This document shows positions 1 through 9,288 of a stretch of 64,000 bases of DNA, piece by piece; within the stretch, counting starts at the first letter, position 1; the number at the start of each line of letters is the position of its first letter. The notes beneath the pieces were generated by a model. That model did no database searches, was not told the DNA's origin, and saw only the letters and a program-made list of their open reading frames with translations. The stretch is taken from positions 70,797 to 134,796 of the forward strand of contig JACRCV010000006.1 in the NCBI GenBank assembly GCA_016218825.1, given 5' to 3'. The stretch is from Deltaproteobacteria bacterium (lineage in GTDB: Bacteria; Myxococcota; XYA12-FULL-58-9). The position numbers were made by a program, and so were the translations under genes.

Positions 1-1
1 G

Positions 2-1072
2 TCGCGAACCCTCAAGGACGGCGGCTTCGACGTCCGCACCCCACCCCTCGACCCCAAGGCCTATCAGGCCGCGGTGGAGACCGCGATCGACGACGCCATC
101 GCGGTGAAGCGCAACGGCAACCGCCGCATCGTCGTCCTCGACGACGGCGGCCTGGTCGCGAGCATCTTGCACGAGCGCCTCGCGAAGGACCCGAAGCGCT
201 GGGGGCCGATCGTCGCCCGCTTCAAGATCGTCGAGCAGACCTCCTCGGGCATCAACCTCGCCGAGCTCCACGGACTGCAGGTGCCCCTGATCGCGGTGGC
301 CCGCAGCATGTCCAAAGAGGCCGAGGGCGAGTACATCGGCAAGGTCGTCGCCGCCAAGGTCATCCAGGCGCTGCGGCGCGCCGGCCGCGACCTCAAGGGA
401 ATGAAGGCGGTGGTCGGCGGCTACGGCTTCATCGGCCGCCACATCGCCGCGGAGCTTGCCGCCGCGGGCGCCGAGGTGACGATCGTCGAACGCGACGCGC
501 ATCGCCGCGCCGAGGTGCCGTCGCGTTTCCGGGTGGGCACCAAGGCGGAGGCTTTGAAGCGCGCCGACCTGGTGATCGGCGCGACCGGCGACCCCGACGA
601 GCCATTCATGACCGTGGCCGACTTCCGCCTGCTCAAGGACGGCGCGGTGTTCGCGTCGGCGTCGTCCAAGCGGAAAGAGGGCGACATGGAGGGGCTCGAG
701 AAGGAAGCGAGCGCGCGCCACGAGCTCGCCCAAGACAACCCTCTCGTCACCTTGCCGAGCGCCGCCTACAAGCTCGGCAAGAAGACGATCACCGTGCTCG
801 GTGACGGCTGGCCGGTCAACTTCGACGGCGGGGTCGAGAGCGTGCCGCCGGAGCTCATCGCGCTGACCGACGCCGCGCTGCTCGCCGGCATCGTCCAGGT
901 CTGCGCCGACACCGGCGCCGGCGGCATCAAGACGCTCGACGCCGAGGTCGATCGACAGATCCTCGCGCGGCACCGCACGCACGTGAAGAAGGGCGGCGCC
1001 GCGCCCAAGATCTACGATCCGGCGGAGTGGCGTAAGGACGTGCAGGCCCTGCTGCAGCGCCTGGGCGCTTGA
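2..1072 (+). CDS. S-adenosylhomocysteinase-like NAD-binding protein, 5' partial
   Basis: The reading frame is open from the left edge, so the N-terminus is missing and 356 residues are visible. An in-frame GTG at 74 exists but is probably internal. A Rossmann motif G-G-Y-G-F-I-G lies near visible residue 140. An upstream V-E-Q-T-S-S-G-I segment corresponds to the E-E-T-T-T-G-V segment of adenosylhomocysteinase. That family converts S-adenosylhomocysteine to adenosine and homocysteine in the cytoplasm using bound NAD. This copy is divergent: the usual C-terminal signature is not obvious and the segment around G-W-P-V-N-F-D-G differs from the classical enzyme. It could be a paralogue with another substrate. 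Fold assignment is fairly safe; the exact activity is uncertain. Confidence 0.55.
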   Translation, partial: SRTLKDGGFDVRTPPLDPKAYQAAVETAIDDAIAVKRNGNRRIVVLDDGGLVASILHERLAKDPKRWGPIVARFKIVEQTSSGINLAELHGLQVPLIAVARSMSKEAEGEYIGKVVAAKVIQALRRAGRDLKGMKAVVGGYGFIGRHIAAELAAAGAEVTIVERDAHRRAEVPSRFRVGTKAEALKRADLVIGATGDPDEPFMTVADFRLLKDGAVFASASSKRKEGDMEGLEKEASARHELAQDNPLVTLPSAAYKLGKKTITVLGDGWPVNFDGGVESVPPELIALTDAALLAGIVQVCADTGAGGIKTLDAEVDRQILARHRTHVKKGGAAPKIYDPAEWRKDVQALLQRLGA

Positions 1073-1117
1073 GCGCGCGACCCATCGGTTCATCCGGCCG
1101 CGGGCGCGATCGCGGTC

Positions 1118-1783
1118 CTACATCCAGCTGCAGCCGGCCTGGGCCAGGCACGCCGTCTTGACGCTCAGGGTGTTGCACGGCTTCGGCGCGCCGCCACAGG
1201 TGCCGCTGTACTTCCAGCCGCATCCGGGCTGGGCGCCGCATGCGCTCGACGTCGCATACGATCCACAGCTGTCGGCGGCCCCGGAGCAGCCCTCGGACCA
1301 ATAGCAGCCGTTGGTGGTGGCGCAGGCGTAGCTCGAGCTCCGCGAGTAACAGGAGTACGAGCTGCCGGTGCACGAATCCGAGTACGTCGACCAGTAGCAC
1401 CCCGGCTGATCGCTGCACGAATACGAGCTGTAATACGAGTAGCACGAGGTGCTCGCCCCCGAGCACCACTCATCCCAGCTGCAACCGCCGGTCGCCTCGC
1501 ACTCGGTCTGGGTGTCGAGCGTGCCACAGGCGCCGGTGGTGCCGGCGCAGGCGTAGGCGGGCGCGCAGCCGGTTTGCGCCTTGCAGCTGCTCTCCGAGGC
1601 GTCGACGCTGGAGCAGGATCGCGGCGTGCCGCTGCACGAGGCGCCGGCCGAGGTGGTGCCGCCGCCGTCGTTGATGGACTCATCCGGCAGGATGTCCTCT
1701 TCGGTCCCGCAGCCGATACCGAGGCTGCTCGCGATCAGCCCCCCGACCACCGCCGCCAATGACGCCCTGCCTCGCCGAGTCAT
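1118..1783 (-). CDS. Cysteine-rich repeat lipoprotein
   Basis: This 221-residue protein starts with two Arg residues, a hydrophobic stretch and a lipobox ending L-G-I-G-C near residue 25, so it is predicted to be exported and lipidated. The rest is about six degenerate repeats with a C-x(5-9)-C-x(4)-G-C-x-W core, for example G-C-S-W, G-C-Y-W (twice) and G-C-G-W. The middle is rich in Ser and Tyr. The even spacing of cysteines suggests disulfide-stabilised small modules outside the cytoplasm. Similar Cys-repeat lipoproteins are common in Myxococcota genomes. No enzymatic motif is visible and the function is unknown. It is convergent with the gene to the left and codirectional with the ceramidase-like gene upstream. 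Confidence 0.8.
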   Translation of the reverse strand: MTRRGRASLAAVVGGLIASSLGIGCGTEEDILPDESINDGGGTTSAGASCSGTPRSCSSVDASESSCKAQTGCAPAYACAGTTGACGTLDTQTECEATGGCSWDEWCSGASTSCYSYYSSYSCSDQPGCYWSTYSDSCTGSSYSCYSRSSSYACATTNGCYWSEGCSGAADSCGSYATSSACGAQPGCGWKYSGTCGGAPKPCNTLSVKTACLAQAGCSWM

Positions 1784-1919
1784 GCTGGCCTCCCTGGAGC
1801 CGTGGACGGGCTCCCGTTGGGTTGATGCAGGGTTGTCGTCACGCGGTGGTTTTCGTCGCCGGAAGGAAGCACGGCGCGCGTCCGGCGGCGGACATCTGTC
1901 CGGTCGGCAGGGTGTCGGC

Positions 1920-3341
1920 TCAGCCGCCCCAGGTGGCGAACATCGACGTCAGGGTGGTCTCGAGGTCGCTGCCGATCTCGGGGCCGGCCGACAGGCTCTT
2001 GAAGTAGAGGTAGGCGAGGGCGCCGTACTGGTCGGGGGTCATGATGTAGCCCAGCCAGTCGTTGCCGAGGCCGACGAGGACCGTCGGGGCGCCGCCGATG
2101 GCGGTGCGCAGGCGGACGCCGATGGTCGGCACCAGCTCGCCCGGGATCGTGGCGAAGCGCATCGCGCCGACCGAGTAGCCGGTGACGCCGAAGGTCACCG
2201 GCTCGCCGACCTTCGGGACGTCGATCGGGATCAGGCCGGTGTCGCTCGCCCACACGAAGAGCTGGTTGCCGACCGGTGTCGTGAAGGTGGCGCGCGCCAC
2301 GCGCACCGGCCCGACGGCCACCGGCACGGTCGCGGGCAACAGCGCCGCCGCCGCGCTCGCCAGCGCCTCGCCGAAGCGGACCATGTCCGCGGCCGTGCCC
2401 TGCTCGCTCTCGAAGGGGTGGCTCGGGTTTTGCGGGTGCAAGGTCGCGCCGAGATCGGCGTTGACGAAGACGTGCTCGCCACCGAGCGCCGCGTGCATCG
2501 CGCTCGCGTAGGCGCCCGGGAAGTCCGCCGAGATCAGGGTGTTGGCGGTGCCGAGCACCATCGGGTGACACGGCCAGCTCATCACCGTGCCGACCAGGGC
2601 GCCGGTCGGGTCGCGTACGACGATGAGCGTCAGGGTGTCGTCGGTGACCGCGTCAGGATCGAGGTAGATCTTGTGCTGCGGGTTGAAGTGCAGGTCGGCG
2701 AAGGTCGTGGCGGCGGTGGCGATCTGGACCGGCGCCACCGCGGCGTACGCCGCCACCCCGGCCGCCGCGGCGCCCTCGATGAGCTTGGCGATGAACGCCG
2801 GATCGCGGCCGCTTTCCTGTGTGGAGCCGGCGCCCCAGATCCCCACGGTGTCCGGCGAGGCGTGCGAGTGGCTGGCGGCGACGACGACCGCCTGCGCCTC
2901 GAGACCGGTGGCGCGCGCCACCGCCTCTTGGATCGGCGTCACGTCCACGTTCAGCAGGCCGATGACGTCGAGCTGGACGTGGACCACGGCGCGGCCCTCC
3001 GGATCTTCCCAGGCGACGGCGCGCGCGAACAACGGGTCGTGCACCCCGGTGGACCAGCGGGCGATGTTGGTCGTGAGGTCGAGGGCGCTGCCGAGCTTGA
3101 AGAAGCCGCCCATCACGACGTCGTGATCGGGCGTGATGTCGCGCTTCGCGAAGCCGACCTTGAATCGGGGCACGGTCACCGGGTCGCCGCCGTTCGGATC
3201 TCCGTGCTCGACGTCCGCGCCGGCGCCGGGGTCCGCGCCGTCGGGCCCGGGGTCACCACCGCCCGCGAGTCCGGAACGGTCGCTGCAGCCGAGCGCCGCC
3301 GACACCGCGACCGCCAGGAGGCACTTGCGTGGACGCCGCAT
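1920..3341 (-). CDS. Neutral/alkaline ceramidase-like lipoprotein
   Basis: The 473-residue product begins with a Lys/Arg-rich segment, a short hydrophobic helix and a lipobox-like A-A-L-G-C near residue 19, then a Gly/Asp/Pro-rich linker to about residue 55. The following part has features of the neutral ceramidase N-terminal fold: V-G-F-A-K-R-D-I-T-P near the start, and later A-S-H-S-H-A-S-P, matching the zinc-binding S-H-(T/S)-H region of that family. Neutral ceramidases hydrolyse ceramide to sphingosine and fatty acid outside the cell. The protein is shorter than full-length ceramidases (about 650-750 residues) and seems to lack the C-terminal Ig-like domain, so it may belong to the broader ceramidase-like alkaline hydrolase group. 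The first ATG is used. Confidence 0.7.
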   Translation of the reverse strand: MRRPRKCLLAVAVSAALGCSDRSGLAGGGDPGPDGADPGAGADVEHGDPNGGDPVTVPRFKVGFAKRDITPDHDVVMGGFFKLGSALDLTTNIARWSTGVHDPLFARAVAWEDPEGRAVVHVQLDVIGLLNVDVTPIQEAVARATGLEAQAVVVAASHSHASPDTVGIWGAGSTQESGRDPAFIAKLIEGAAAAGVAAYAAVAPVQIATAATTFADLHFNPQHKIYLDPDAVTDDTLTLIVVRDPTGALVGTVMSWPCHPMVLGTANTLISADFPGAYASAMHAALGGEHVFVNADLGATLHPQNPSHPFESEQGTAADMVRFGEALASAAAALLPATVPVAVGPVRVARATFTTPVGNQLFVWASDTGLIPIDVPKVGEPVTFGVTGYSVGAMRFATIPGELVPTIGVRLRTAIGGAPTVLVGLGNDWLGYIMTPDQYGALAYLYFKSLSAGPEIGSDLETTLTSMFATWGG

Positions 3342-3409
3342 CGGGGTGGCACCTTAGCCGCCCGGGACGCGGTTGGGAAGTGTCCGCGGGCGTCGCGGGC
3401 GTCGCGGTC

Positions 3410-3850
3410 CTACATCTCTTCGCACTCCCGGAGGCCGGCGATGGTGCGCGCGTGCCGGGCCTCGCTCTCTGCTATCTCGCGGAAGAAGGCTTGCGCCGCC
3501 GGGCTCGTCGCGGTGCCGGCGAGCGCCTCGTAGAACAGCTCGGTGTGCTCCTCGGCCTGCTGCGCCACCTGCAGTGCCTGGGCGTAGCTGACGTTATCCG
3601 CGCAGCTCCACTGCGGCACCGTCTCCATTCCTTCGATGTCGAAGTTGGCGGCCTCCGGGATCTCGGCGCCGCACAGCTCGTAGCTCCTCTCCGCGAGGGC
3701 GTTGGCGTGTCGGATCTCCTCGTCGGCTATCCACAGCAGGAACTCGCAGGCCTGGGTGTCGGCGGCCTTCGGCGCCAGCCTCTCGTAGAACCGCGACGCG
3801 GCCCACTCCACCTCGATAGCGTTGCGCAGCGCCTGTTTCAGGTCGTGCAT
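3410..3850 (-). CDS. Rubrerythrin-like ferritin-fold protein
   Basis: The 146-residue product is a four-helix protein with the diiron ligands of the rubrerythrin/ferritin-like family: E-V-E-W near residue 13, an E-E-I-R-H motif at 44-48, Q-A-E-E-H at 98-102 and E-S-E-A-R-H at 128-133. Such domains reduce hydrogen peroxide or store iron in the cytoplasm. The C-terminal rubredoxin Cys4 domain of classical rubrerythrin is absent, so electrons would have to come from a partner. The start was chosen because AGGAGG lies eight bases before the ATG; the frame stays open further upstream, but only across the promoter region and the neighbouring gene. A peroxide-scavenging protein makes sense beside the oxygen-sensitive ferredoxin oxidoreductase genes, but that link is inference. 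Confidence 0.8.
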   Translation of the reverse strand: MHDLKQALRNAIEVEWAASRFYERLAPKAADTQACEFLLWIADEEIRHANALAERSYELCGAEIPEAANFDIEGMETVPQWSCADNVSYAQALQVAQQAEEHTELFYEALAGTATSPAAQAFFREIAESEARHARTIAGLRECEEM

Positions 3851-3931
3851 CGTCGTCCCCTCCTCGGTGAGTGATCTCTGGCCCCGGGTCGGGCTGATTC
3901 GGTTCGAGTTCACGACCTCTCCCTGCAGCGA

Positions 3932-3959
3932 AGTATGGGTCGTCTGCGGCCGAGTGCAA
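3932..3959 (-). promoter_or_regulatory. Possible sigma-70-type promoter for the rubrerythrin-like gene
   Basis: Reading leftwards on the minus strand, TTGCAC (3959-3954) is followed after 16 bases by CATACT (3937-3932), each matching four of six consensus bases. It lies about 80 bases before the gene start. Support is by eye only. Confidence 0.3.
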
Positions 3960-4080
3960 GGCGTGGGCCCGGCACACCGGTTGCGGCCACAGGTACACTT
4001 GGCCGCATGGGTCGCGCCGCGACCACGAACATGACCAACGCGTGTCGGGCGCGGTGGGCGCTGAGCGGCGGCTCGGCGCG

Positions 4081-4109
4081 TTGACATTCCGCGGCGACGA
4101 TCGGATGCT
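4081..4109 (+). promoter_or_regulatory. Possible promoter of the oxidoreductase operon
   Basis: A perfect TTGACA (4081-4086) is followed after 17 bases by GATGCT (4104-4109), a weak match to TATAAT. It lies about 45 bases before the first gene of the ferredoxin oxidoreductase operon. TTGACA is rare in such GC-rich DNA, which is the main support. Confidence 0.35.
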
Positions 4110-4153
4110 CGCCGGAGCTCTGCAGCCTGGGTGGGGGCGCAAAGGATGGTCGG

Positions 4154-4900
4154 ATGGCCCGGACATCGTGGTCGCGCGTTACGGCGCTCATCGGGCCGGC
4201 GGGCTCCGGCAAGAGCGAGCTCGCGATTGCTCTCGCTACCGATGCGGTCGTGGCGCGAAAAGGCGGCACGCCGCACGTCGCCCTCGTCGATCTCGACGTC
4301 CTGAAACCCTACTTCCGCGCGCGCGAGGCCGCGCAGATCCTTCGCGCCGCCGGCGTCGAGCTGCTGGCGCCGGAGGGGGTGCTCGCGGTCGCCGATCTGC
4401 CGATCATTCCGCCGACGGTGCGCGGCGCCATCAGCCGCGCCGACATGCGGGTGGTGATCGACGTCGGCGGCGATCCGGTCGGGGCGCGGGCGCTCGGCTC
4501 TCTCGCCGACGTGATGACCGCGGCGCCGCACGACCTGCTGCTGATCATCAGCCGCCACCGGCCCTTCGCCGGCAGCTTCGACGAGATCATGGCGACCGCG
4601 GCCGGGCTCGCGGGCGCGTCGGGGTTGAAGATCACCGGCGTGGTCGCGAACACCCACATGATGGAGGCGACGACCGTCGAAGACGTCAGATGGGGCTTGG
4701 ATTTGTCTCGCCAAGTTGCTACGGCATTGGCGGTCGAGCTGCGCTTGGTGATGATCCCGGAGGGTTTGGCGGAAGCCGAAGAGCTGCCGTTGGATCTGCC
4801 GCCGATCGTCATCGTCAAGCGCCGCATGACGCCGGTCTTCATGGGCGGCGTGGTGCTGAAGAGCTCGCCGCGAGGTATGCGTCAGGTTCCAGGGAGCTAG
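4154..4900 (+). CDS. P-loop ATPase linked to 2-oxoacid:ferredoxin oxidoreductase
   Basis: The 248-residue cytoplasmic protein has a Walker A motif G-P-A-G-S-G-K-S at 14-21. A V-D-L-D followed by P-Y-F-R-A-R-E comes about 30 residues later, and R-V-V-I-D-V-G-G-D forms the Walker B/switch region. This places it among the SIMIBI-type CobQ/MinD/ParA-like ATPases. It has no membrane helix and no DNA-binding domain. The next gene, a ferredoxin subunit, starts two bases after its stop, so it is the leading gene of the oxidoreductase operon. A role in assembling or switching the oxidoreductase is possible, by analogy with other ATPases of this class that mature metalloenzymes, but nothing in the sequence proves it. 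Confidence 0.75.
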   Translation: MARTSWSRVTALIGPAGSGKSELAIALATDAVVARKGGTPHVALVDLDVLKPYFRAREAAQILRAAGVELLAPEGVLAVADLPIIPPTVRGAISRADMRVVIDVGGDPVGARALGSLADVMTAAPHDLLLIISRHRPFAGSFDEIMATAAGLAGASGLKITGVVANTHMMEATTVEDVRWGLDLSRQVATALAVELRLVMIPEGLAEAEELPLDLPPIVIVKRRMTPVFMGGVVLKSSPRGMRQVPGS

Positions 4901-4901
4901 T

Positions 4902-5129
4902 ATGAACCGAATTGTCATCGACGAAGACCGCTGCAAGGCGTGCGGGCTGTGCATTCCGGCCTGCAACCGCGACCTGTTGGCGTTGGCCGCCAAGCTCAAC
5001 GCCAAGGGCTATCACCCGATCTCGATCCACGACATGGACGAGTGCACCGCGTGCGCGATGTGCGCCATCGTCTGTCCCGAGGTCACGATCTTCGTCTACA
5101 AGCAGGCCAAGCTGAAGAAGGCCGGCTGA
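4902..5129 (+). CDS. 2-oxoacid:ferredoxin oxidoreductase, delta (2x[4Fe-4S] ferredoxin) subunit
   Basis: This 75-residue ferredoxin has two complete C-x2-C-x2-C-x3-C motifs, at Cys 11/14/17/21 and Cys 48/51/54/58, so it should bind two [4Fe-4S] clusters. The first motif ends in C-N rather than C-P. In the 2-oxoacid oxidoreductase family the delta subunit carries electrons from the thiamine-diphosphate site to free ferredoxin. It starts two bases after the ATPase stop and lies 52 bases before the alpha subunit. The size is typical for a stand-alone KorD/VorD-type subunit. Confidence 0.9.
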   Translation: MNRIVIDEDRCKACGLCIPACNRDLLALAAKLNAKGYHPISIHDMDECTACAMCAIVCPEVTIFVYKQAKLKKAG

Positions 5130-5181
5130 GCGCGACTGCTAGCCGCGGCGGGTGTGCGCGCCCGCGCGCTGAGGAGCCACC

Positions 5182-6243
5182 ATGGCGACGGCACAACGTC
5201 TATTGATGAAGGGCACCGAGGCGATCGCCGAGGCCGCGATCCGCGCCGGCTGCCGCCACTTCTTCGGCTATCCGATCACGCCGCAGAACGAGATCCCGGA
5301 GTACATGTCGAAGCGCCTGCCGCAGGTGGGCGGCGTCTACCTGCAAGCGGAGAGCGAGGTGTCGGCGTCGAACATGCTCTACGGCGCCGGCGGCTCGGGC
5401 GTGCGGGTGATGACCTCGTCGTCGTCGCCCGGCATCGCGCTGATGGCCGAGGGCTTCAGCTACCTGTGCGGCTCCGAGATCCCGGCGGTGGTGGTGAACA
5501 TCATGCGCGGCGGGCCGGGCCTCGGTGACATCCAGCCGTCGCAGGGCGACTACGCGATGTGCACCAAGGGCTTCGGCCACGGCGACAAGCACGCGATTGT
5601 CTTGGCGCCGTCGACGGTGCAAGAGGCGGTCGACCTGATGGCGCTGGCCTTCGACCTCGCCGACCAATACCGCAACCCTTGCGTGGTGATGGGCGACGGC
5701 CTCATCGGTCAGATGATGGAGCCGGTGACCTTCCCCGAGGCGCCGGTGAAGGTCTACGACAAGCCCTGGGCGGCGACCGGCAAGCCGCCGACCCGCAAGC
5801 ACAACATCATCAACTCCCTCTACCTCGATCCCGAGGAGCTCGAGCGCCACGTCTATCATCTGTTCGAGAAGTACGAGCGGATGCGCGCCGACGAGCAGCG
5901 CCACGAGACCTTCATGCTCGACGACGCGCCGCCGGTGGTGATCTGCGCCTACGGCACGATGGCGCGCATCGCCAAGACCGCGATCCGCGAGCTGCGCAAG
6001 ACCGGGGTGAAGATCGGGCTGTTCCGTCCGATCACCGCCTGGCCGTTCCCGGTCGAGGCGCTGAGCGGCGTCGTCCAGTCGACCAAAGTGTTCTTGGCGG
6101 TGGAGATGAGCATGGGGCAGATGATCGAGGACGTGCGGATGGTCGTCGGCCGCGACCGGCCGGTGAAGTTCTTCGGCCGCCCCGGCGGGGTGATCCCGAC
6201 CGTCGAAGAGATCATCCACCAGGTCAAGCTGTTGTCGAACTAG
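5182..6243 (+). CDS. vorB: 2-oxoacid:ferredoxin oxidoreductase, alpha subunit (VorB-type)
   Basis: The 353-residue protein matches the alpha subunit that carries the pyrimidine-binding and transketolase C-terminal domains. Diagnostic segments are M-K-G-T-E-A-I-A-E-A-A near the start, F-G-Y-P-I-T-P-Q-N-E-I-P-E-Y, Q-A-E-S-E-V, S-S-S-S-P-G-I and M-R-G-G-P-G-L-G. The enzyme oxidatively decarboxylates a 2-oxoacid (2-oxoglutarate, 2-oxoisovalerate or similar) to the acyl-CoA and reduced ferredoxin. The pattern is closest to proteins usually labelled 3-methyl-2-oxobutanoate:ferredoxin oxidoreductase VorB, but substrate cannot be fixed from sequence. The ATG is preceded by GAGGAG. The beta subunit follows after nine bases. 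Confidence 0.9.
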   Translation: MATAQRLLMKGTEAIAEAAIRAGCRHFFGYPITPQNEIPEYMSKRLPQVGGVYLQAESEVSASNMLYGAGGSGVRVMTSSSSPGIALMAEGFSYLCGSEIPAVVVNIMRGGPGLGDIQPSQGDYAMCTKGFGHGDKHAIVLAPSTVQEAVDLMALAFDLADQYRNPCVVMGDGLIGQMMEPVTFPEAPVKVYDKPWAATGKPPTRKHNIINSLYLDPEELERHVYHLFEKYERMRADEQRHETFMLDDAPPVVICAYGTMARIAKTAIRELRKTGVKIGLFRPITAWPFPVEALSGVVQSTKVFLAVEMSMGQMIEDVRMVVGRDRPVKFFGRPGGVIPTVEEIIHQVKLLSN

Positions 6244-6252
6244 GAGTCACCC

Positions 6253-7059
<807 letters not shown>

Positions 7060-7077
7060 CGCAGGGGGTACGAGATC

Positions 7078-7626
7078 ATGGCATCCGAAGACGTGGTGAT
7101 GGCAGGGTTCGGCGGTCAAGGGTTGATGGCGATCGGCAAGATCTTGGCGAAGGCGGCGATGCAAGAGGGCCGGCACGTGACCTGGCTGCCGTCGTACGGG
7201 CCGGAGATGCGCGGCGGCACCGCCAACTGCGTCGTGATCATCGACGACGACGCCATCGGCTCGCCGGTGGTCAAGGAGCCGCGCGCCGCGATCGTGATGA
7301 ACAAGCAGTCGATCGACAAGTTCGAGCCGACGGTGAAGAAGGGCGGGCTCCTCATCGTCAACAAGTCGCTCATCGACCGCAAGGCGGCGCGCAGTGATCT
7401 GCGGGTGATCTACGTCGACGCCAACGCCATCGCCGAGAACGAAGGCTCGGGCAAGTCCGCCAACATGGTGGCGCTCGGCGCCTACGTCGGCGCGGTCAAG
7501 ACCACCACCCCCAAGGCGGTGGAGCACGCCATCGCGGAGAACTTCAAGGACAAGCGCGGCAGCGTCGGCGACATCAATGTTCGCGCCTTCCTGCGCGGCC
7601 TCGAGATCGGCAGCGCCGCGAAGTAG
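7078..7626 (+). CDS. 2-oxoacid:ferredoxin oxidoreductase, gamma subunit
   Basis: The 182-residue product is a standard gamma subunit: it starts with D-V-V-M-A-G-F-G-G-Q-G and carries S-Y-G-P-E-M-R-G-G-T-A-N-C in the first third. In this family the gamma subunit helps bind CoA. It completes the set delta, alpha, beta, gamma, all codirectional and closely spaced. The enzyme should be cytoplasmic and oxygen-sensitive. Its presence suggests that the organism can move reducing power through low-potential ferredoxin, though Myxococcota that grow in air also carry such enzymes. Confidence 0.92.
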   Translation: MASEDVVMAGFGGQGLMAIGKILAKAAMQEGRHVTWLPSYGPEMRGGTANCVVIIDDDAIGSPVVKEPRAAIVMNKQSIDKFEPTVKKGGLLIVNKSLIDRKAARSDLRVIYVDANAIAENEGSGKSANMVALGAYVGAVKTTTPKAVEHAIAENFKDKRGSVGDINVRAFLRGLEIGSAAK

Positions 7627-7637
7627 CCGCGGTCCCT

Positions 7638-9266
7638 TTGCCACCCCTTCGGGCCCGACTCGCCGCTCTTTGCACCGACCACGACGGCGCGATCCGGCGC
7701 GCTTGCCCGGCGCTGTTGGTCGCGACCCTGCTCTACGCGGTCGACTGCGACAAGGCCTACAGCATCGACGACAGCCTGTTTCTCACGCAGGCGGCGCAAG
7801 TGCTCGCCGATCCGTGGCAGCCGCTGGCCGGCGAGGTGGTCTGGGACTACAGGGTCGGCCGGGCCTCGGAGCTCTCGCCCTCCGGCGTCGCGATGGCCTA
7901 CCTCCTGGCGCCGGTCGTCCTTCTCGGCGCCGAGGAGTGGCTGGCGCATCTGCTCGTGACCCTGCTGCTGATGGCCGCGGCGATCGCGGTGGCCTGCATC
8001 ACTGTGCGTCTGGGGCTCGAGGCCCTGGAGGCGGCGGTCGCCACCCTGCTCGTGGTCTCGATGCCGACGGTGCTCGGGATGGCGTCGACGGTGATGCCGG
8101 ACATCGCGGCCCTGACCTTCGGCGCGTGGGGCGTCGAGCGGGCGTTGGCGTTTCGGACTCGGCGCCGACTCGGTGCCGGGGTCGCGAGCGCCGTCCTCGT
8201 AGGGCTCGCGGCGCACTGTCGGCCGCACGCGTTGTTGCTCGCGCTCGTGGTCGCGGCCTTCACCGTCGACGACGGCTGGGCCGGCGGTTGGCGGGGGGTC
8301 GCGTGGCGGCGCGCCTGGCCGGCGGTCGGCGGCATCGTGGCGTTCGGGCTCGGGATCTTGGTGACGCGCGACGAGCACGCCGCGGGCGGCAACCTGGCCG
8401 CGGTCGCGGCGTTTGCCAACCTCGAGCGGGTGCCGAAGAACCTGGTGGGCTTCTTCGCGCACTTGGTGTTCGCGCTGCCGCTGACGCTGCCCTATCTGGC
8501 GGTGCGCTGGCGCCGGCTGCCCTGGGGCGTCGTCGGCGCCGCGGTCGGGCTCGGCCTCGCGGCGCTGTGGCAGTTCGGGCGCCTGCGGTGGTGGTACGCG
8601 GCGGGGATGGCCGGGCTGTCGGTGGGGGTGTTGGCCGACGTGATGCTCGAGGGGCTGCGGCGCCGCGACCGCCTGCAGCTCATCCTCGGCGGCTGGTTGC
8701 TCGTCGCGCTGCCGGTCGCGATCTACGTCCACCTGCCGTCGAAGTTCCTGATGATCTCGGCGCCGGCCGTGAGCCTCGTCGTCGTCCGCGTCGCCGGCGA
8801 ATGGCGCCCGGGGCCGCGCCGCGGGCTCTGGCTCGTGACCTGGGCGTCGTCCTGCCTCTTGGGCCTCGCGATCGTGCGCGCCGACGCCGCGGACGCCGAG
8901 AGCGGGCGCAGGGCGGCCGAGGTCTTGATCCGACCGCGCACCGAGCGCGGCGAGCCGGTGTGGTACTTCGGTCATTGGGGCTACCAGTTCTACGCCGAGC
9001 AGGCCGGCGCCCGCCCGATCTTGCCGACCCCGCCCTACGCGGCGAAGGGCGACGTGATCGTCGGCAGTGGCGGCGCCGGTCACCCGTGGCTGAAGCGCTA
9101 CGCTCGGCGTCTGTTGGCGACCTCGAGGCTGCCCCGGGCGCCCGGCGGTCGGGTGATGGGCGGGGCCTGGGGCGCCGGGTTCTACTCCGACGCCTGGGGC
9201 TACTTGCCGTGGTCGTACGGCGACGAGCCGCTGCCGACTTTCTCGGCCTGGCGAGTTGAGCGATGA
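7638..9266 (+). CDS. Polytopic membrane protein, glycosyltransferase-39/ArnT-like
   Basis: The 542-residue product has many hydrophobic segments spread over residues 20-420, then a soluble C-terminal part. Near residue 45 the sequence Y-S-I-D-D-S resembles the first periplasmic loop of GT39/ArnT-type glycosyltransferases, where an acidic pair follows the first helix. Such enzymes move sugars from polyprenyl-phosphate donors to acceptors outside the inner membrane. The C-terminal region contains W-Y-F-G-H-W-G-Y-Q-F-Y-A, a pattern seen in this type of protein. The start is a TTG just after the gamma-subunit stop, so it could be cotranscribed with the oxidoreductase. Specific substrate is unknown. 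Confidence 0.6.
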   Translation: MPPLRARLAALCTDHDGAIRRACPALLVATLLYAVDCDKAYSIDDSLFLTQAAQVLADPWQPLAGEVVWDYRVGRASELSPSGVAMAYLLAPVVLLGAEEWLAHLLVTLLLMAAAIAVACITVRLGLEALEAAVATLLVVSMPTVLGMASTVMPDIAALTFGAWGVERALAFRTRRRLGAGVASAVLVGLAAHCRPHALLLALVVAAFTVDDGWAGGWRGVAWRRAWPAVGGIVAFGLGILVTRDEHAAGGNLAAVAAFANLERVPKNLVGFFAHLVFALPLTLPYLAVRWRRLPWGVVGAAVGLGLAALWQFGRLRWWYAAGMAGLSVGVLADVMLEGLRRRDRLQLILGGWLLVALPVAIYVHLPSKFLMISAPAVSLVVVRVAGEWRPGPRRGLWLVTWASSCLLGLAIVRADAADAESGRRAAEVLIRPRTERGEPVWYFGHWGYQFYAEQAGARPILPTPPYAAKGDVIVGSGGAGHPWLKRYARRLLATSRLPRAPGGRVMGGAWGAGFYSDAWGYLPWSYGDEPLPTFSAWRVER

Positions 9267-9288
9267 TGGCGTGGACGGGAGGATGATC

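Larger units (their letters stand above)
3851..4153. other. Divergent intergenic region (303 bp)
   Basis: This gap separates the leftward rubrerythrin-like gene from the rightward oxidoreductase operon. It holds the two candidate promoters listed separately and no convincing gene. Short open frames here have no ribosome-binding site and no recognisable product. Confidence 0.6.

Noticed and set aside
1581-3533. Long plus-strand frame over the ceramidase-like gene
   Set aside because: It is antisense to a gene with signal peptide and catalytic motifs and shows only Arg/Gly/Asp-biased shadow sequence.
3410-5005. Extension of the rubrerythrin-like frame into the oxidoreductase ATPase gene
   Set aside because: A strong ribosome-binding site marks the start at 3850, and the upstream part is antisense to the ATPase gene.
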